A stretch of 64,000 bases of DNA, taken from assembly GCA_900470775.1 (NCBI GenBank), contig UCBZ01000054.1, forward strand, positions 1 to 64,000. Reading direction: 5' to 3'. A model generated the notes under the pieces. It was not told the origin of the DNA. It saw only the letters and a program-made list of their open reading frames with translations, and did no database searches. The stretch is from Hyphomicrobiales bacterium. GTDB lineage: Bacteria > Pseudomonadota > Alphaproteobacteria > Rhizobiales > Beijerinckiaceae. Shown here piece after piece: positions 27,868 through 37,603 of the stretch. The translations under genes were made by a program, and so were the position numbers. Within the stretch, counting starts at the first letter, position 1. Each line of letters opens with the position of its first letter.

Positions 27868-30055
27868 GACGACAACCGATCGCATCCCGCCGCTGAACAC
27901 CGCCACGGCCGTTGCATTGGCCGCTGGCCAGCTTGGCGACCCCTTCGCGGTGCTGGGGCCGCATCAGGGACCGGGGGGGCGGTATATCAGGGTCTTCCTG
28001 CCCGGAGCTTTGGCCGTGGCGGTCCGGCAGGAGGGGCGAGGGCCGGTCCAGCTGCAGGCCTCCGAACCGGCAGGGCTGTTCGTGGGGGCGCTGTCCGACG
28101 GGCCCTATCTGCTGGCGATCACCTGGCCCGGCGGCGAGCAGGTCACCGAGGATCCCTACGCGTTCGGGCCGCTCCTGGGGGATCTCGACCTCTACCTGAT
28201 CGGCGAGGGGCGCCATCTCGATCTGTCCCATGCGCTGGGCGCCAATCTCGCGACGATCGACGGCGTGCGCGGGGTGCGCTTCGCGGTCTGGGCGCCCAAT
28301 GCGCGGCGGGTCTCCGTCGTGGGCAGCTTCAATTCCTGGGACGGCCGGCAGCACATGATGCACCGGCGCGGCGACAGCGGCGTCTGGGAGCTGTTCGTGC
28401 CCCGCCTCGGCAGCGGCGAGCTCTACAAATACGAGATCATCGATCGCGATGGCCATCTCCTGCCTCAAAAGGCCGATCCGCTGGCCAGGGCGGCCGAACT
28501 GCCGCCCGGAACGGCCTCGATCGTGCCGGGCCAGGCTTCGCATATCTGGGGTGACGAAGCCTGGATGGGCGCACGAGCGGACAAGCAGAGCGTCACCGCA
28601 CCGATCTCGATCTATGAGCTGCATCCCGGCTCCTGGGTGCGGGGACCGGGCGGCGAGATGCTCGACTGGCGCGGCCTCGCCGACCGGCTGGTGCCCTATG
28701 CCAGGGAGATGGGGTTCACCCATGTCGAGCTCCTGCCGGTGGCGGAGCATCCCTTCACCGGCTCATGGGGCTATCAGCCGCTCGGCCTGTTCGCGCCGAC
28801 GCGCCGCTTCGGCGAGCCCGAGGACTTCGCCCTTTTCGTCGAGGCCTGCCATGCGGCGGGCATCGGCGTCATCGTGGACTGGGTTCCGGCCCATTTCCCG
28901 TCTGACGCCCACGGGCTCGCGCGCTTCGACGGCACCGCCTTGTATGAGCACGAGGACCCCCGCGAGGGCTTCCACAAGGACTGGAACACCCTGATCTACA
29001 ATTTCGGCCGGCGCGAAGTCTCCAACTTCCTGATCGCGAGCGCGCTGTACTGGCTCGAGCACTTCCACGTCGACGGCCTGCGCGTCGATGCCGTCGCGTC
29101 GATGCTCTACCGGGACTACAGCCGCAATCCCGGCGAATGGCGCCCCAATATTCATGGCGGGCGCGAAAATCTCGAAGCGGTCGACTTCCTGCGGGACCTG
29201 AACGCAGTGGTTGCCCAGAGAGCCCCCGGCGCGATCATGATCGCAGAGGAATCGACGGCCTGGCCCGGCGTCACCCGCAGCTCGGCCGAAGGTGGACTCG
29301 GCTTCGCGTTCAAGTGGAACATGGGCTGGATGCACGATACGCTTCATTATCTGCAGCGTGATCCGCTCTATCGCAGCCACCATCACGGCGAGATGACCTT
29401 CGGGATGGTCTATGCCTATTCCGAGCATTTCATCCTGCCGCTGTCGCATGATGAAGTCGTCCACGGAAAAGGCTCGCTGCTCGGCAAGATGCCGGGCGAC
29501 ACGTGGACGAAATTCGCCGGGCTGCGGGCCTATCTCGCGTTCATGTGGACGCATCCCGGCAAGAAGCTCCTGTTCATGGGCGGCGAGATCGCGCAGGGGC
29601 GCGAGTGGAACCATGATGGCGAGATCGACTGGGATCTGCTCGCCGATCCCTTGCATCGCGGCGTCCAGACACTCCTCGTCGACCTCAACCGGATCTACCG
29701 CGACAGCCGGGCGCTTCACGCCACCGACTCAGTCCCCGGGGGCTTTCGCTGGCTGATTGAGAACGACCGCGACAACGCCGTCTTCGCCTTCATCCGTCAG
29801 ATGGAGGGGGACGCGCCGATGCTGGTGGTGGTCAACATGACGCCGGTGCTGCGGCAGGGCTATCGCATCGGCGTGCCCCATGCCGGGCACTGGCGTGAAG
29901 TGCTTAACAGCGATTCCACGCATTACGGCGGCTCGGGGGCCGGCAATGGCGGCGGGGTCAACGCCGAGCCCCGGTCATATGGAGGGGAGGCCAACGTGGT
30001 GGAGTTGGTGTTGCCGCCTCTGTCGACGCTCGTCTTCAGGCATGAGGGCGCCTGA
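27860..30055 (+). CDS. glgB: 1,4-alpha-glucan branching enzyme
   Basis: 731 residues, normal for bacterial GlgB. An N-terminal extra beta-domain (about 10-110) and CBM48 (about 120-225, with [18 protein letters not shown]) precede the GH13 barrel with [13 protein letters not shown] (nucleophile Asp, about 407), [12 protein letters not shown] (Glu, about 462) and [13 protein letters not shown] (Asp, about 530). It introduces alpha-1,6 branches into the linear glucan made by GlgE. The start lies inside the end of treS (eight-base overlap). Confidence 0.97.
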   Translation: MIETTTDRIPPLNTATAVALAAGQLGDPFAVLGPHQGPGGRYIRVFLPGALAVAVRQEGRGPVQLQASEPAGLFVGALSDGPYLLAITWPGGEQVTEDPYAFGPLLGDLDLYLIGEGRHLDLSHALGANLATIDGVRGVRFAVWAPNARRVSVVGSFNSWDGRQHMMHRRGDSGVWELFVPRLGSGELYKYEIIDRDGHLLPQKADPLARAAELPPGTASIVPGQASHIWGDEAWMGARADKQSVTAPISIYELHPGSWVRGPGGEMLDWRGLADRLVPYAREMGFTHVELLPVAEHPFTGSWGYQPLGLFAPTRRFGEPEDFALFVEACHAAGIGVIVDWVPAHFPSDAHGLARFDGTALYEHEDPREGFHKDWNTLIYNFGRREVSNFLIASALYWLEHFHVDGLRVDAVASMLYRDYSRNPGEWRPNIHGGRENLEAVDFLRDLNAVVAQRAPGAIMIAEESTAWPGVTRSSAEGGLGFAFKWNMGWMHDTLHYLQRDPLYRSHHHGEMTFGMVYAYSEHFILPLSHDEVVHGKGSLLGKMPGDTWTKFAGLRAYLAFMWTHPGKKLLFMGGEIAQGREWNHDGEIDWDLLADPLHRGVQTLLVDLNRIYRDSRALHATDSVPGGFRWLIENDRDNAVFAFIRQMEGDAPMLVVVNMTPVLRQGYRIGVPHAGHWREVLNSDSTHYGGSGAGNGGGVNAEPRSYGGEANVVELVLPPLSTLVFRHEGA

Positions 30056-30108
30056 GCCGCCATAGCTTGCGCCGCCGCTTCTGCCGAGATTGAAAGGACG
30101 GCTGGGGT

Positions 30109-30240
30109 TTACGGGCCGGCCGCGATGAACGGCCATGCGACGGCCAGAGCGAGGCCTGTCACGAAGACGACGAGGAACAGCAGGCCATAGGCGATCCGTG
30201 CCCGGTGCAGATCGGCCTCATTGCCTCCCGGCGGGTTCAT
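30109..30240 (-). CDS. 43-residue single-pass membrane peptide coupled to treZ
   Basis: ATG at 30240 and TAA at 30109-30111 give a 43-residue protein. After a short polar N-terminus (MNPPGGNEADLHRARIAY) comes one strong hydrophobic segment (GLLFLVVFVTGLALAVAW) and a short tail. The ATG overlaps the treZ stop as ATGA (30237-30240), the usual sign of translational coupling. The polar start and single helix resemble small inner-membrane peptides of unknown function. I recognise no family. Composition is coding-like and nothing else explains the segment. Confidence 0.65.
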   Translation of the reverse strand: MNPPGGNEADLHRARIAYGLLFLVVFVTGLALAVAWPFIAAGP

Positions 30241-32042
30241 GATCGGCTCAGCAGCATGGCGCCGGTCCAGGCACCGAGGTTCATCTCGTCCGAAGCCGCC
30301 TTGTCGTTGCTCGCCCAGATCACCGTGTCGTCAGGGCTGCGCGGAAACCTCACCTCATCCTGGCCGAAATTCGCGATGAAGCGCAGCTTGCCGGCCGCGA
30401 ACCGCCAGTGCACGTCGATCGCCTCGGGCATGGGTCGCTTCCAGCTCGCGCCCTGAAACATGCTGGCGGCGACCGGCGTGATCGTCTCGCGCCGGATGCG
30501 CAGCATCTCCCGGGTCTCCGCCAGAATCTCCCGATGAGGCGGCTGCTCGATTTCGCTCCAGTCCAGACGCGACTGCGTGAAGGTCTGCTCCGAAGTCGGG
30601 TCCGGAATGGTGTCCTGCGCCGCATCGTCCCTGAAGGCGCCGAAACCGGCGAATTCGCGCCGCCGCCCTTCGCGCACAGCCTTCGACAAGTCCGGGTCGG
30701 CGAAATCGACGAAGTACTGGAACGGGGTGGAGGCGTTCCATTCCTCACCCATGAAAAGCAGCGGAATCTGGGGCGAGAGCAGCAGGCCCGCCCTCGCCAG
30801 CGCCAGTTTCGCAGGCTCGGCCAGAGCGCCGATCCGCTCGCCGAAGGCGCGGTTGCCGACCTGGTCGTGGTTCTGGAGGAAGGCGACGAAGGCGGAAGGC
30901 GGCAGGTGCGCGGAAGGCTCGCCACGCGGGACGCCGTCATGTTTCGACACTTCGCCCTGATAGGCGAAACCCTCCGCCAGACAGCGGCCGAGATGGCGGA
31001 CCGGCTCTTCGTAGTCCGCGTAGTACCCTTCGTCTTCGCCCGTCAGCAGCCGGTGCCAGGCGTGATGGATGTCGTCGTTCCATTGCGCCGTGTGGAGCAG
31101 CGGCGACTGGCTGTCGTCCCGCTCCAGCCAGCGCACCTGGTTGGCGTTGTTCTCCAGCACGAGATGGATACGGCGCTCCGGCAGGCTCGTCCGGATGCGC
31201 TCGGCCAGATCGGCGATGAAGTGCGTGCTGCTGTCGTCGGCGATCGCATGGACCGCATCGAAGCGCAGCCCGTCGAAGTGATACTCCTCGAGCCAGTACA
31301 GCGCGTTGTGGATGAAATAATCCCGCACGACATGTGCTGCGTCGCCGTCATAGGCGATGCCGGCGCCCCAGAGCGTCTGATGCCGCTGCGTGAAGAAGCT
31401 CTCGGCATAAACAGGCAGGTAATTCCCCGATGGGCCGAAGTGATTGTAGACCACGTCGAGGAAAACCATGATTCCGCGCCGGTGAGCCTCATTGACCAAT
31501 GTCTTGAGGTCATCAGGCGAGCCATAGGCATGGTCGGGCGCGTAATGCAGCACGCCGTCATAGCCCCAGCCGCGGTCGCCGGGGAAATCGGCGATCGGGA
31601 GAAGTTCAAGCGCCGTCACGCCGAGATCGCGCAGATGGTCCAGCTTCCCCGTGAGGCCGGCGAATGTGCCCTCGGGGGTCGCGGTGCCGACATGTGCCTC
31701 GTAGAGGACCGTTTCCTCCCAGGGGCGCCCGTTCCAGTCGCCGTCGCTCCAGGCGAAGGCTTCGGGATTGACCACCATGCTCGGCCCTTCCACATCGCTC
31801 GGCTGGAAGCGCGAGGCAGGGTCTGGAATCTGAAGCTCGTCGTCGATGCGAAACCGGTACAGCGCGCCGGCTGCAGCGCCACGACAGGTCAGCCGGTGCC
31901 AGCCGTCGCCCTCGGGCGTCATGGGACGCTCGTGATCGCCGAGATGGAGCGTGACGGTCCCGGCCGAGGGCGCCCACAGCGAAAATCGGACTCCTCCATC
32001 GGTGATTTCCGCACCGAATGGCATTCTGTGGGCGCGACCCAT
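30237..32042 (-). CDS. treZ: Malto-oligosyltrehalose trehalohydrolase
   Basis: 601 residues, normal length. An N-terminal CBM48-like domain (FSLWAPSAGTVTLHLG) leads into a GH13 barrel with LDVVYNHFGPSGNY, the nucleophile in FDGLRFDAVHAI (about residue 258), the acid/base in HLVLENNAN (about 293) and FLQNHDQVGNRAFG. TreZ cuts trehalose from maltooligosyl-trehalose made by TreY. TreY is not next to it, although it usually is. It runs convergently towards glgB and ends in a coupled small membrane peptide. Confidence 0.95.
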   Translation of the reverse strand: MGRAHRMPFGAEITDGGVRFSLWAPSAGTVTLHLGDHERPMTPEGDGWHRLTCRGAAAGALYRFRIDDELQIPDPASRFQPSDVEGPSMVVNPEAFAWSDGDWNGRPWEETVLYEAHVGTATPEGTFAGLTGKLDHLRDLGVTALELLPIADFPGDRGWGYDGVLHYAPDHAYGSPDDLKTLVNEAHRRGIMVFLDVVYNHFGPSGNYLPVYAESFFTQRHQTLWGAGIAYDGDAAHVVRDYFIHNALYWLEEYHFDGLRFDAVHAIADDSSTHFIADLAERIRTSLPERRIHLVLENNANQVRWLERDDSQSPLLHTAQWNDDIHHAWHRLLTGEDEGYYADYEEPVRHLGRCLAEGFAYQGEVSKHDGVPRGEPSAHLPPSAFVAFLQNHDQVGNRAFGERIGALAEPAKLALARAGLLLSPQIPLLFMGEEWNASTPFQYFVDFADPDLSKAVREGRRREFAGFGAFRDDAAQDTIPDPTSEQTFTQSRLDWSEIEQPPHREILAETREMLRIRRETITPVAASMFQGASWKRPMPEAIDVHWRFAAGKLRFIANFGQDEVRFPRSPDDTVIWASNDKAASDEMNLGAWTGAMLLSRS

Positions 32043-32206
32043 TCATGGCTTCCTCTGCAGCATCGTCCGGTTCGAACAACGAATGGCGGCCGCTGTGGTT
32101 TCATAGCTCGGTGCGTCCGAGGCTGGGCGGCATCCACCAGGCATGACCAGCACCCGCCGACCTGCTAGAGATGAAGGCCCGAGCCTGCCGCAAGCGAGCC
32201 AAGCCC

Positions 32207-33106
32207 ATGCCTGACGCCATCATGCCCGACGCCACCATCGCCACCGCCCCACGCGGCCTCGATCATCTCGTCATCGGCGTCCGCGATCTCGATGCCGCCG
32301 GCGCCTTCTATGAGACGCTCGGCTTCAAGGTCGGCGCGCGTAATCGCCATCCCTGGGGCACCGAAAACCGCATCGTCCAGTTTCCGGGCTCCTTCCTCGA
32401 GCTTTTGACGATCGCTGACGCTGCCGCGATCGTCCCGCCGGCTCCGCGTGTGTTCTCCTTCGGCAGCGTCATGCAAGACGCGCTGGCGCGCGGGGAGGGG
32501 CTGTCGATGCTCGTCCTCGAAAGCGCCGATGCCAAGGCCGACGCCGCCGCGTTCCAGGCCGCGGGCATCGGCGATTACGAGCCGTTCTTCTTCGAGCGCC
32601 AGGCCAGGCGTCCCGACGGCAGCGAGGTCCGTGTCGCCTTCTCGCTCGCCTTCGCAGCCGATCCGCTGGCGCCGGAATGCGGCTTCTTCGTCTGCCAGCA
32701 GCATGAACCGCAGAACTTCTGGAACCCGGCCTTCCAGCAGCATGCCAATGGCGCGACGGCCTTGACCTCCGCGATCATCGTCACCGACGACCCTGCCGTC
32801 CATCGCGAGTTCCTGAGCGCCTTTGCCGGCTTCCCGGAGGTGCTGGAGGGCAATGCCGATTTCGTGCTGGACCTACCGCGCGGGCGCATCGACGTGCTCG
32901 ATCCGGAGGCCGCGCAGGCGATCTACCATGTCGAGCCCGATCCGACGCCGGCCCGCTTTCTCGGCTTCTGCGTCGCCGTGCCCGATCTCGATGCGGTGGC
33001 AGAGCGGCTCGAAGCGGCCGGCGTGCCTTTCGCGCAGGGTGACGACCGGATCACCGTCCCGGCCGAGGCGGCTTTGGGCTGCGTCATTGCCTTCGAGCAG
33101 GCCTGA
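32207..33106 (+). CDS. VOC-superfamily (glyoxalase-like) protein
   Basis: About 299 residues from the ATG at 32207; ATGs at 32171 and 32222 are alternatives. Two vicinal-oxygen-chelate modules are visible: GLDHLVIGVRDLDAAGAFYETLGF near the start, with the FLELLTIAD strand, and a second half beginning ATALTSAIIVTDD with FLGFCVAVPDLDAVAERLEAAG. The first module resembles the Glyoxalase_3 group, often found as standalone proteins with no known substrate. It is followed by a DUF350 gene, with no operon partner that reveals function. Confidence 0.8.
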   Translation: MPDAIMPDATIATAPRGLDHLVIGVRDLDAAGAFYETLGFKVGARNRHPWGTENRIVQFPGSFLELLTIADAAAIVPPAPRVFSFGSVMQDALARGEGLSMLVLESADAKADAAAFQAAGIGDYEPFFFERQARRPDGSEVRVAFSLAFAADPLAPECGFFVCQQHEPQNFWNPAFQQHANGATALTSAIIVTDDPAVHREFLSAFAGFPEVLEGNADFVLDLPRGRIDVLDPEAAQAIYHVEPDPTPARFLGFCVAVPDLDAVAERLEAAGVPFAQGDDRITVPAEAALGCVIAFEQA

Positions 33107-33149
33107 GGGGCAGGATCGGCGGAACGGGAACAGGGGATTCGGAACCACC

Positions 33150-33554
33150 ATGATCGCGCAGGCGCTGTTGAAGCTTCCGGATTTCGCCCTGTTCTTCTCG
33201 GTGTCGCTCGGTCTCGTCGGCGTCTACCTGCTGGTCTACACGCTGGCGACCTCGCATAACGAATTCGGCCTGATCCGCCAGAACAACATCGCGGCGGCGC
33301 TGTCGTTGGGCCTGAGCCTGACCGGCTTCGCGCTGCCGCTCTCAAGCGCCGTGGTGCATTCCAACACCATCCCCGATCTCATGATCTGGGGCATCGTCGC
33401 CATCGTCGTGCAGTTGATCGTCTATATGCTGGTCAGGATCGTGCTGCCCAACCTCTCGGCCCGCATCGCCGCCGGCGAACTCGCCGCAGCGCTCTTCCTC
33501 GGCGCCGCATCGCTGGCGGCCGGCGTGATCAACGCTGCGGCAATGAGCTTCTGA
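33150..33554 (+). CDS. DUF350-family inner membrane protein
   Basis: 134 residues from the ATG at 33150; a longer frame overlaps the VOC gene and is rejected. Four membrane segments are evident (FALFFSVSLGLVGVYLLVY; NIAAALSLGLSLTGFALPL; LMIWGIVAIVVQLIVYMLV; AALFLGAASLAAGVINAA). DUF350 proteins are paired repeats of two helices, often with conserved small residues, and of unknown function. It converges with opgH; a short CCCGGTTCGGG stem lies in the 19-base gap. Confidence 0.85.
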   Translation: MIAQALLKLPDFALFFSVSLGLVGVYLLVYTLATSHNEFGLIRQNNIAAALSLGLSLTGFALPLSSAVVHSNTIPDLMIWGIVAIVVQLIVYMLVRIVLPNLSARIAAGELAAALFLGAASLAAGVINAAAMSF

Positions 33555-33573
33555 CGAAAACCCGGTTCGGGGC

Positions 33574-35754
33574 TTAGGTCCCACGCGTCTCCGGCAGCGA
33601 CGCCAGCAGCGAGACCAGCGCTCGGTCGTGCAGCACGACCATGCGCTCCTTCGGCTTCAGCCAGATCGCCGCGTCGTCGATCGTTTCGGCGTCGACGAGC
33701 TTGGCCTGGGCCACGGCCCGGTCGGGCTCGATCTCCCCGCGGCGACGTGGCGGGCTTTCCGGCAGCATCGCCTCATGCGCCTCGCGCAGCGCCGGGTCGG
33801 CGTGCAGCGCCCTGAGGCCGTCGGCATCGTCGAAGCCGGCCGCGTCGAACTCCGCCTGTAGCGCATTGGCACGCAAGGCCACGGCCGGCGGATCGCCTTC
33901 CTCCGGTGTCACCAGGAGCTTGTGCCGCTTGAGCCAGAGCCCGATCGCGAGCTGGCCCGACGCCCAGGACAGCGGAATCGCCAGCACGAGGCCGACGATG
34001 GTGGGCGACATCCAGGCAAACAGCGAGGTCGCGATCATGAAGGCCGAGATGCCGGTGACGATGCCAAGCACCGTATGGGTGCGGTGCCGCCTGATGATGT
34101 CGTTCAGCGGAATCGAGCCGTCGTCGCGGCGCTGCGGATTCCAGCCCGTGTCTCGGCCAAGCAGAATCTGGAAGACCGAGCCCGACTGAATCAGCATCAT
34201 GATCGGCGCGAAGAAGGCGGAGAACAGCACCTCGATCAGGGCCGAGATCACCAGCCGGATCGCGCCGCCGCCGGCCCGGCGCAGCTTGCCGTTGAACAGC
34301 GTCAGCAGCAGACCGAACAGCTTCGGCGCGAGCAGGATCGCCATCGTCAGCGCGAACAGGTTCAAGGCGCGCTCGGGGTCGAAGCGCGGCCAGACCGGGA
34401 AGAGCGTGAACTCCTGCGTGAAGTATTCAGGCCTGGCATAGCTGACCTGGAGCACGATCAGGATACCGACCACGAGCTGCATCAGCCAGAACGGCGAGGC
34501 GAGATAGCCCATGATGCCGGTCGCGAAATGCTGCCGCGTCGGCACGACGAAGCCCTTGGCGCCGATGATGCGCGAATGCTGGAGATTGCCCTGGCACCAG
34601 CGGCGATCGCGCACCGAGACGTCGATGAGCGAGGGCGGGCTTTCCTCATAGGACCCGGTCAGGTCCGGCAGCATGTAGACCGACCAGCCGGCGCGCCGGA
34701 TCAGGGCCGCCTCGACGAAATCATGCGAGAGCACATGACCGCCGAAGGGCGGCTTGCCCTTGAGGTCGGGCAGGCCGCAATGGTCGGCGAAGGCCTTCGT
34801 CCGGATGATCGCGTTATGGCCCCAGTAATTCCCGTCGCGGCCCGACCACATCGCCAATCCCGTCGCGATCACCGGTCCGTAGACGCGGGCGGCGAACTGC
34901 TGGAGCCGGGCGAAGAAGGTGTTGCGGTTGATGATCAGCGGCAGCGACTGGATGATGCCGGCATCCGGGTCGGCCTCCATCGCGGCGGCAAGCCTGATGA
35001 TGCAGGTGCCGGTCATCAGGCTGTCGGCGTCGAGCACGACCATATGCTCGTAATGCCCGCCCCAGCGCGTCACGAAATCGGCGATGTTGCCGGCCTTGCG
35101 GTGATGGTTCTTGGGCCGGTGGCGGTAATAGACCCGCGCGTCGGGCCCAAGCCGCTGGCGCAGCGCCAGGAAAGCCCGCTCCTCGGCGACCCAGACATCC
35201 GGATTGGTCGTGTCCGAGACGATGAAATAGTCGAAATGCGCGCCCAGTCCGGTCGCCTCGACCGATTCGCGGATCGCGCAGAGCGCGGCGAAGGTGCGCG
35301 CAGTCGATTCATTGTAGATCGGCATCACCACGACGGTGCGATGCTTCAGGCTCTCGACGCGGCCCGAGGGCCCCTTGTTGAACAGAAGCCCGAAGAAGCC
35401 GAGCACGGCGCTGGTGAAGGCGAGAGCGATCCACGAGAAATTGACCGTGAACAGCACGAGCAGGGCGTACTGCAGCGATGTCGTGCGGCTGACCGACACG
35501 ACATGGTACATTTCCCAGGCGCCATAGGCGGTCAGCACCATGCCGCCGCCGAAGACGAAGAGTCGCTTCAGCCAGGGCGTCGTCCAGTCGCGCGGGGCAG
35601 CCGGCGTCCGGCGGTCGGACGCCTTCCAGCTCCGGAAGGACTGGACCGGCATGACCAGGCGGTTCTCTGGCGGCGTCGCAGGATCCTGGCTTGCCAGATA
35701 GGGGCGCGTCTGCGTCGCGGCCTCGCCAGGGCGGGTCGCGGTTACCACGTCCAT
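33574..35754 (-). CDS. opgH: Glucans biosynthesis glucosyltransferase H (osmoregulated periplasmic glucans)
   Basis: 726 residues from the ATG at 35754; a longer frame lies within opgG. A family-2 glycosyltransferase core (RTVVVMPIYNES, MVVLDADSLMTG, RRWCQGNLQHSR) is embedded in about eight membrane helices. OpgH polymerises UDP-glucose into the beta-1,2 backbone of periplasmic glucans and moves it across the inner membrane. It overlaps opgG by 13 bases, and the two proteins act in sequence. Confidence 0.95.
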   Translation of the reverse strand: MDVVTATRPGEAATQTRPYLASQDPATPPENRLVMPVQSFRSWKASDRRTPAAPRDWTTPWLKRLFVFGGGMVLTAYGAWEMYHVVSVSRTTSLQYALLVLFTVNFSWIALAFTSAVLGFFGLLFNKGPSGRVESLKHRTVVVMPIYNESTARTFAALCAIRESVEATGLGAHFDYFIVSDTTNPDVWVAEERAFLALRQRLGPDARVYYRHRPKNHHRKAGNIADFVTRWGGHYEHMVVLDADSLMTGTCIIRLAAAMEADPDAGIIQSLPLIINRNTFFARLQQFAARVYGPVIATGLAMWSGRDGNYWGHNAIIRTKAFADHCGLPDLKGKPPFGGHVLSHDFVEAALIRRAGWSVYMLPDLTGSYEESPPSLIDVSVRDRRWCQGNLQHSRIIGAKGFVVPTRQHFATGIMGYLASPFWLMQLVVGILIVLQVSYARPEYFTQEFTLFPVWPRFDPERALNLFALTMAILLAPKLFGLLLTLFNGKLRRAGGGAIRLVISALIEVLFSAFFAPIMMLIQSGSVFQILLGRDTGWNPQRRDDGSIPLNDIIRRHRTHTVLGIVTGISAFMIATSLFAWMSPTIVGLVLAIPLSWASGQLAIGLWLKRHKLLVTPEEGDPPAVALRANALQAEFDAAGFDDADGLRALHADPALREAHEAMLPESPPRRRGEIEPDRAVAQAKLVDAETIDDAAIWLKPKERMVVLHDRALVSLLASLPETRGT

Positions 35755-37304
35755 CGGTTCAACCAGGTTTCCGAAACCGGCTGACCGCCGGATTGCAGCA
35801 CGAGCCTGAGCTCGCAGAGGTTTTCCGTGCCAGGATCGACCTCGAAGCCCACCCGCATCAGCTTGCGCTCGGGAAAGGGCCAGAGCCGCAGGTTCTGGAT
35901 CTGGCCGGGCTGCGTGGTGATGTTGGCTCGGGTGGAGGCGACGATGCCGGCATCCGCCAGCCTGTCGCCGGTGAAATCGACGATGAAACGCCGCCGACGC
36001 GCTTGCGAGCCACGCCCCTGGCGGACGCGGGTGGCGAGTGCGAGGGGCGGCCGCTCGGGCGGCTGCCAGCACCAGGCCTGCCGGTAGGCGATCACGGTTT
36101 CGCTGCCGGCCGCGAAGGCCTGGCGCGGCCGCCAGTACATGATGATGTTGTCGTTGACGTCGGACTCGCTGGGAATCTCGATCAGCTGGACCGAACCCGC
36201 GGTCCATTCGCCGAGAGGCTCCATCCAGACGCTCGGACGAAGCTCGAAGCGCTGGTCGTCATCCATGAAGGCGGCCGGGTCGCGCTCGCGCTGGACCAGC
36301 CCGAAGCCCTTCGGATTGCTGTCGATGAAAGACGAGACCTGCAGCGTCGCCGGATTGCTGACCGGACGGTAGATCCATTCGCCGGTGCCCGAGCGCATCT
36401 GCACGCCGGAGATCTCGTGCACCGCCGGCCTGACATCGTCGAAGCTGCGCCGGCTCTGCGGACCGGACAGGAAGGTACCCATGGTGCAGCCGAAACCGAT
36501 ATGGTCGAGGGTCTGGCGCGCAAACAGCGTCATCTCGACATCGATCAGCGTGACGTCGCCCGGCCGAAGCGTCATCCGGACGGCGCCGGTCAGGCTTTCG
36601 GAATCGAGTAGGGCGTGAATCACCAGAAGGCCGGAAGCCGGGCTCGGCCGCTCGATCCAGAAGGCGCGAAAGAACGGGATTTCCTCGCCGCGCGTTTCGC
36701 CGGGCCGCAGGATCAGGGCGCGTGCGAGCGCACCGAAATTCTGGCCCCGCGCCAGCGAGCGGAAGAAGGTCGCGCCCTGGAACATCGCGACCTCGAACGG
36801 TCGCTCCAGCCCCGTCGCGATTCGCATCCCCGAGAACTGCAGGTCGACATTCGCCGGCGGCGGAGCGACCCGGCCATAGTCGAACTTGCTGCGGTCGAAC
36901 GCGACACGCCGCACGGTGTCGTCCTCGACCGTGAAGAGGCTGACCGGATTCGAGAAGACGTAGCCGCGATGCAGCGGCTCGACCGTGAAGCCACGGTTCT
37001 CGCCGGCCCAGATCAGGCTGCTCGGCTGGGCCCTGATTCCCGAATACTGGTCGAAGGGCAGGGTGGCGTAGCCCTCCGGCAGATCGGTCGCCACGAGCGG
37101 CACGAGCGGGCGCTGCGCGATGATGCGCGCCGCATCGACCACGAGCGACGGATCGAACCGCTGCCCCTCGAAGAGAAAGGACTGGGTGATGGCGGCCGCG
37201 GCGGACGGCGTCTGTGAGTTGGCCGCGCTCGCCGCGAGCAGCGAGGTGGCCGCAGCTGCGCCGGAACTTTCGAGAAACTGCCGACGATTCAAAGGTTTCG
37301 ACAT
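35742..37304 (-). CDS. opgG: Glucan biosynthesis protein G, periplasmic
   Basis: 520 residues from the ATG at 37304 (an ATG at 37316 is a close alternative). A twin-arginine signal, NRRQFLESSGAAAATSLLAASA, directs export, as is common for OpgD/OpgG in alphaproteobacteria. The large beta-sandwich domain contains YSGIRAQPSSLIW, FFRSLARGQNFG, PQSRRSFDDVRPAVH and YWRPRQAF, all typical of the MdoG family. The protein is thought to act on, or release, the beta-1,2 glucan chain in the periplasm. It is the first gene of opgG-opgH and is divergent from glmU. Confidence 0.95.
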   Translation of the reverse strand: MSKPLNRRQFLESSGAAAATSLLAASAANSQTPSAAAAITQSFLFEGQRFDPSLVVDAARIIAQRPLVPLVATDLPEGYATLPFDQYSGIRAQPSSLIWAGENRGFTVEPLHRGYVFSNPVSLFTVEDDTVRRVAFDRSKFDYGRVAPPPANVDLQFSGMRIATGLERPFEVAMFQGATFFRSLARGQNFGALARALILRPGETRGEEIPFFRAFWIERPSPASGLLVIHALLDSESLTGAVRMTLRPGDVTLIDVEMTLFARQTLDHIGFGCTMGTFLSGPQSRRSFDDVRPAVHEISGVQMRSGTGEWIYRPVSNPATLQVSSFIDSNPKGFGLVQRERDPAAFMDDDQRFELRPSVWMEPLGEWTAGSVQLIEIPSESDVNDNIIMYWRPRQAFAAGSETVIAYRQAWCWQPPERPPLALATRVRQGRGSQARRRRFIVDFTGDRLADAGIVASTRANITTQPGQIQNLRLWPFPERKLMRVGFEVDPGTENLCELRLVLQSGGQPVSETWLNRWTW

Positions 37305-37603
37305 TATATCCAACATGCGCGGGCGACGCCCTCGCCCCCACGCGCTTCTAGAGCATTTCTCCGGGATCTGAAAAGCGGCTCGCCGGGTAATTCGTAGCCG
37401 ATCGCTCGTCTCCCCGTTCTTGTGATCGCCGCCGGGACGACCCCGGCGATGATGGCGACTTTGGCAAAAGCCGATGGGATCGGCTATCCACGGCGCCTGC
37501 AACGCCACCATGCGCCAGATCGACCGCACATGTTCCCGGCCGCAAGCGTTCCCGTTCCGGAAACCGCGCGGCCGGGCCTTCGCCGACAAAGGAGACGAGA
37601 ATC
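37305..37603. promoter_or_regulatory. Divergent opgG / glmU promoter region
   Basis: This 299-base gap must hold promoters for both genes. It contains TCTAGAGCATTTCTCC near 37348-37364, resembling a dispersed AGAGCATTT-type motif seen in intergenic regions of related genomes, and a GC-rich stem (ATCGCCGCCGGG with CCCCGGCGAT, about 37423-37451). A GGAGACGAG ribosome site lies just before glmU. No confident -35/-10 pair was found. Confidence 0.4.
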
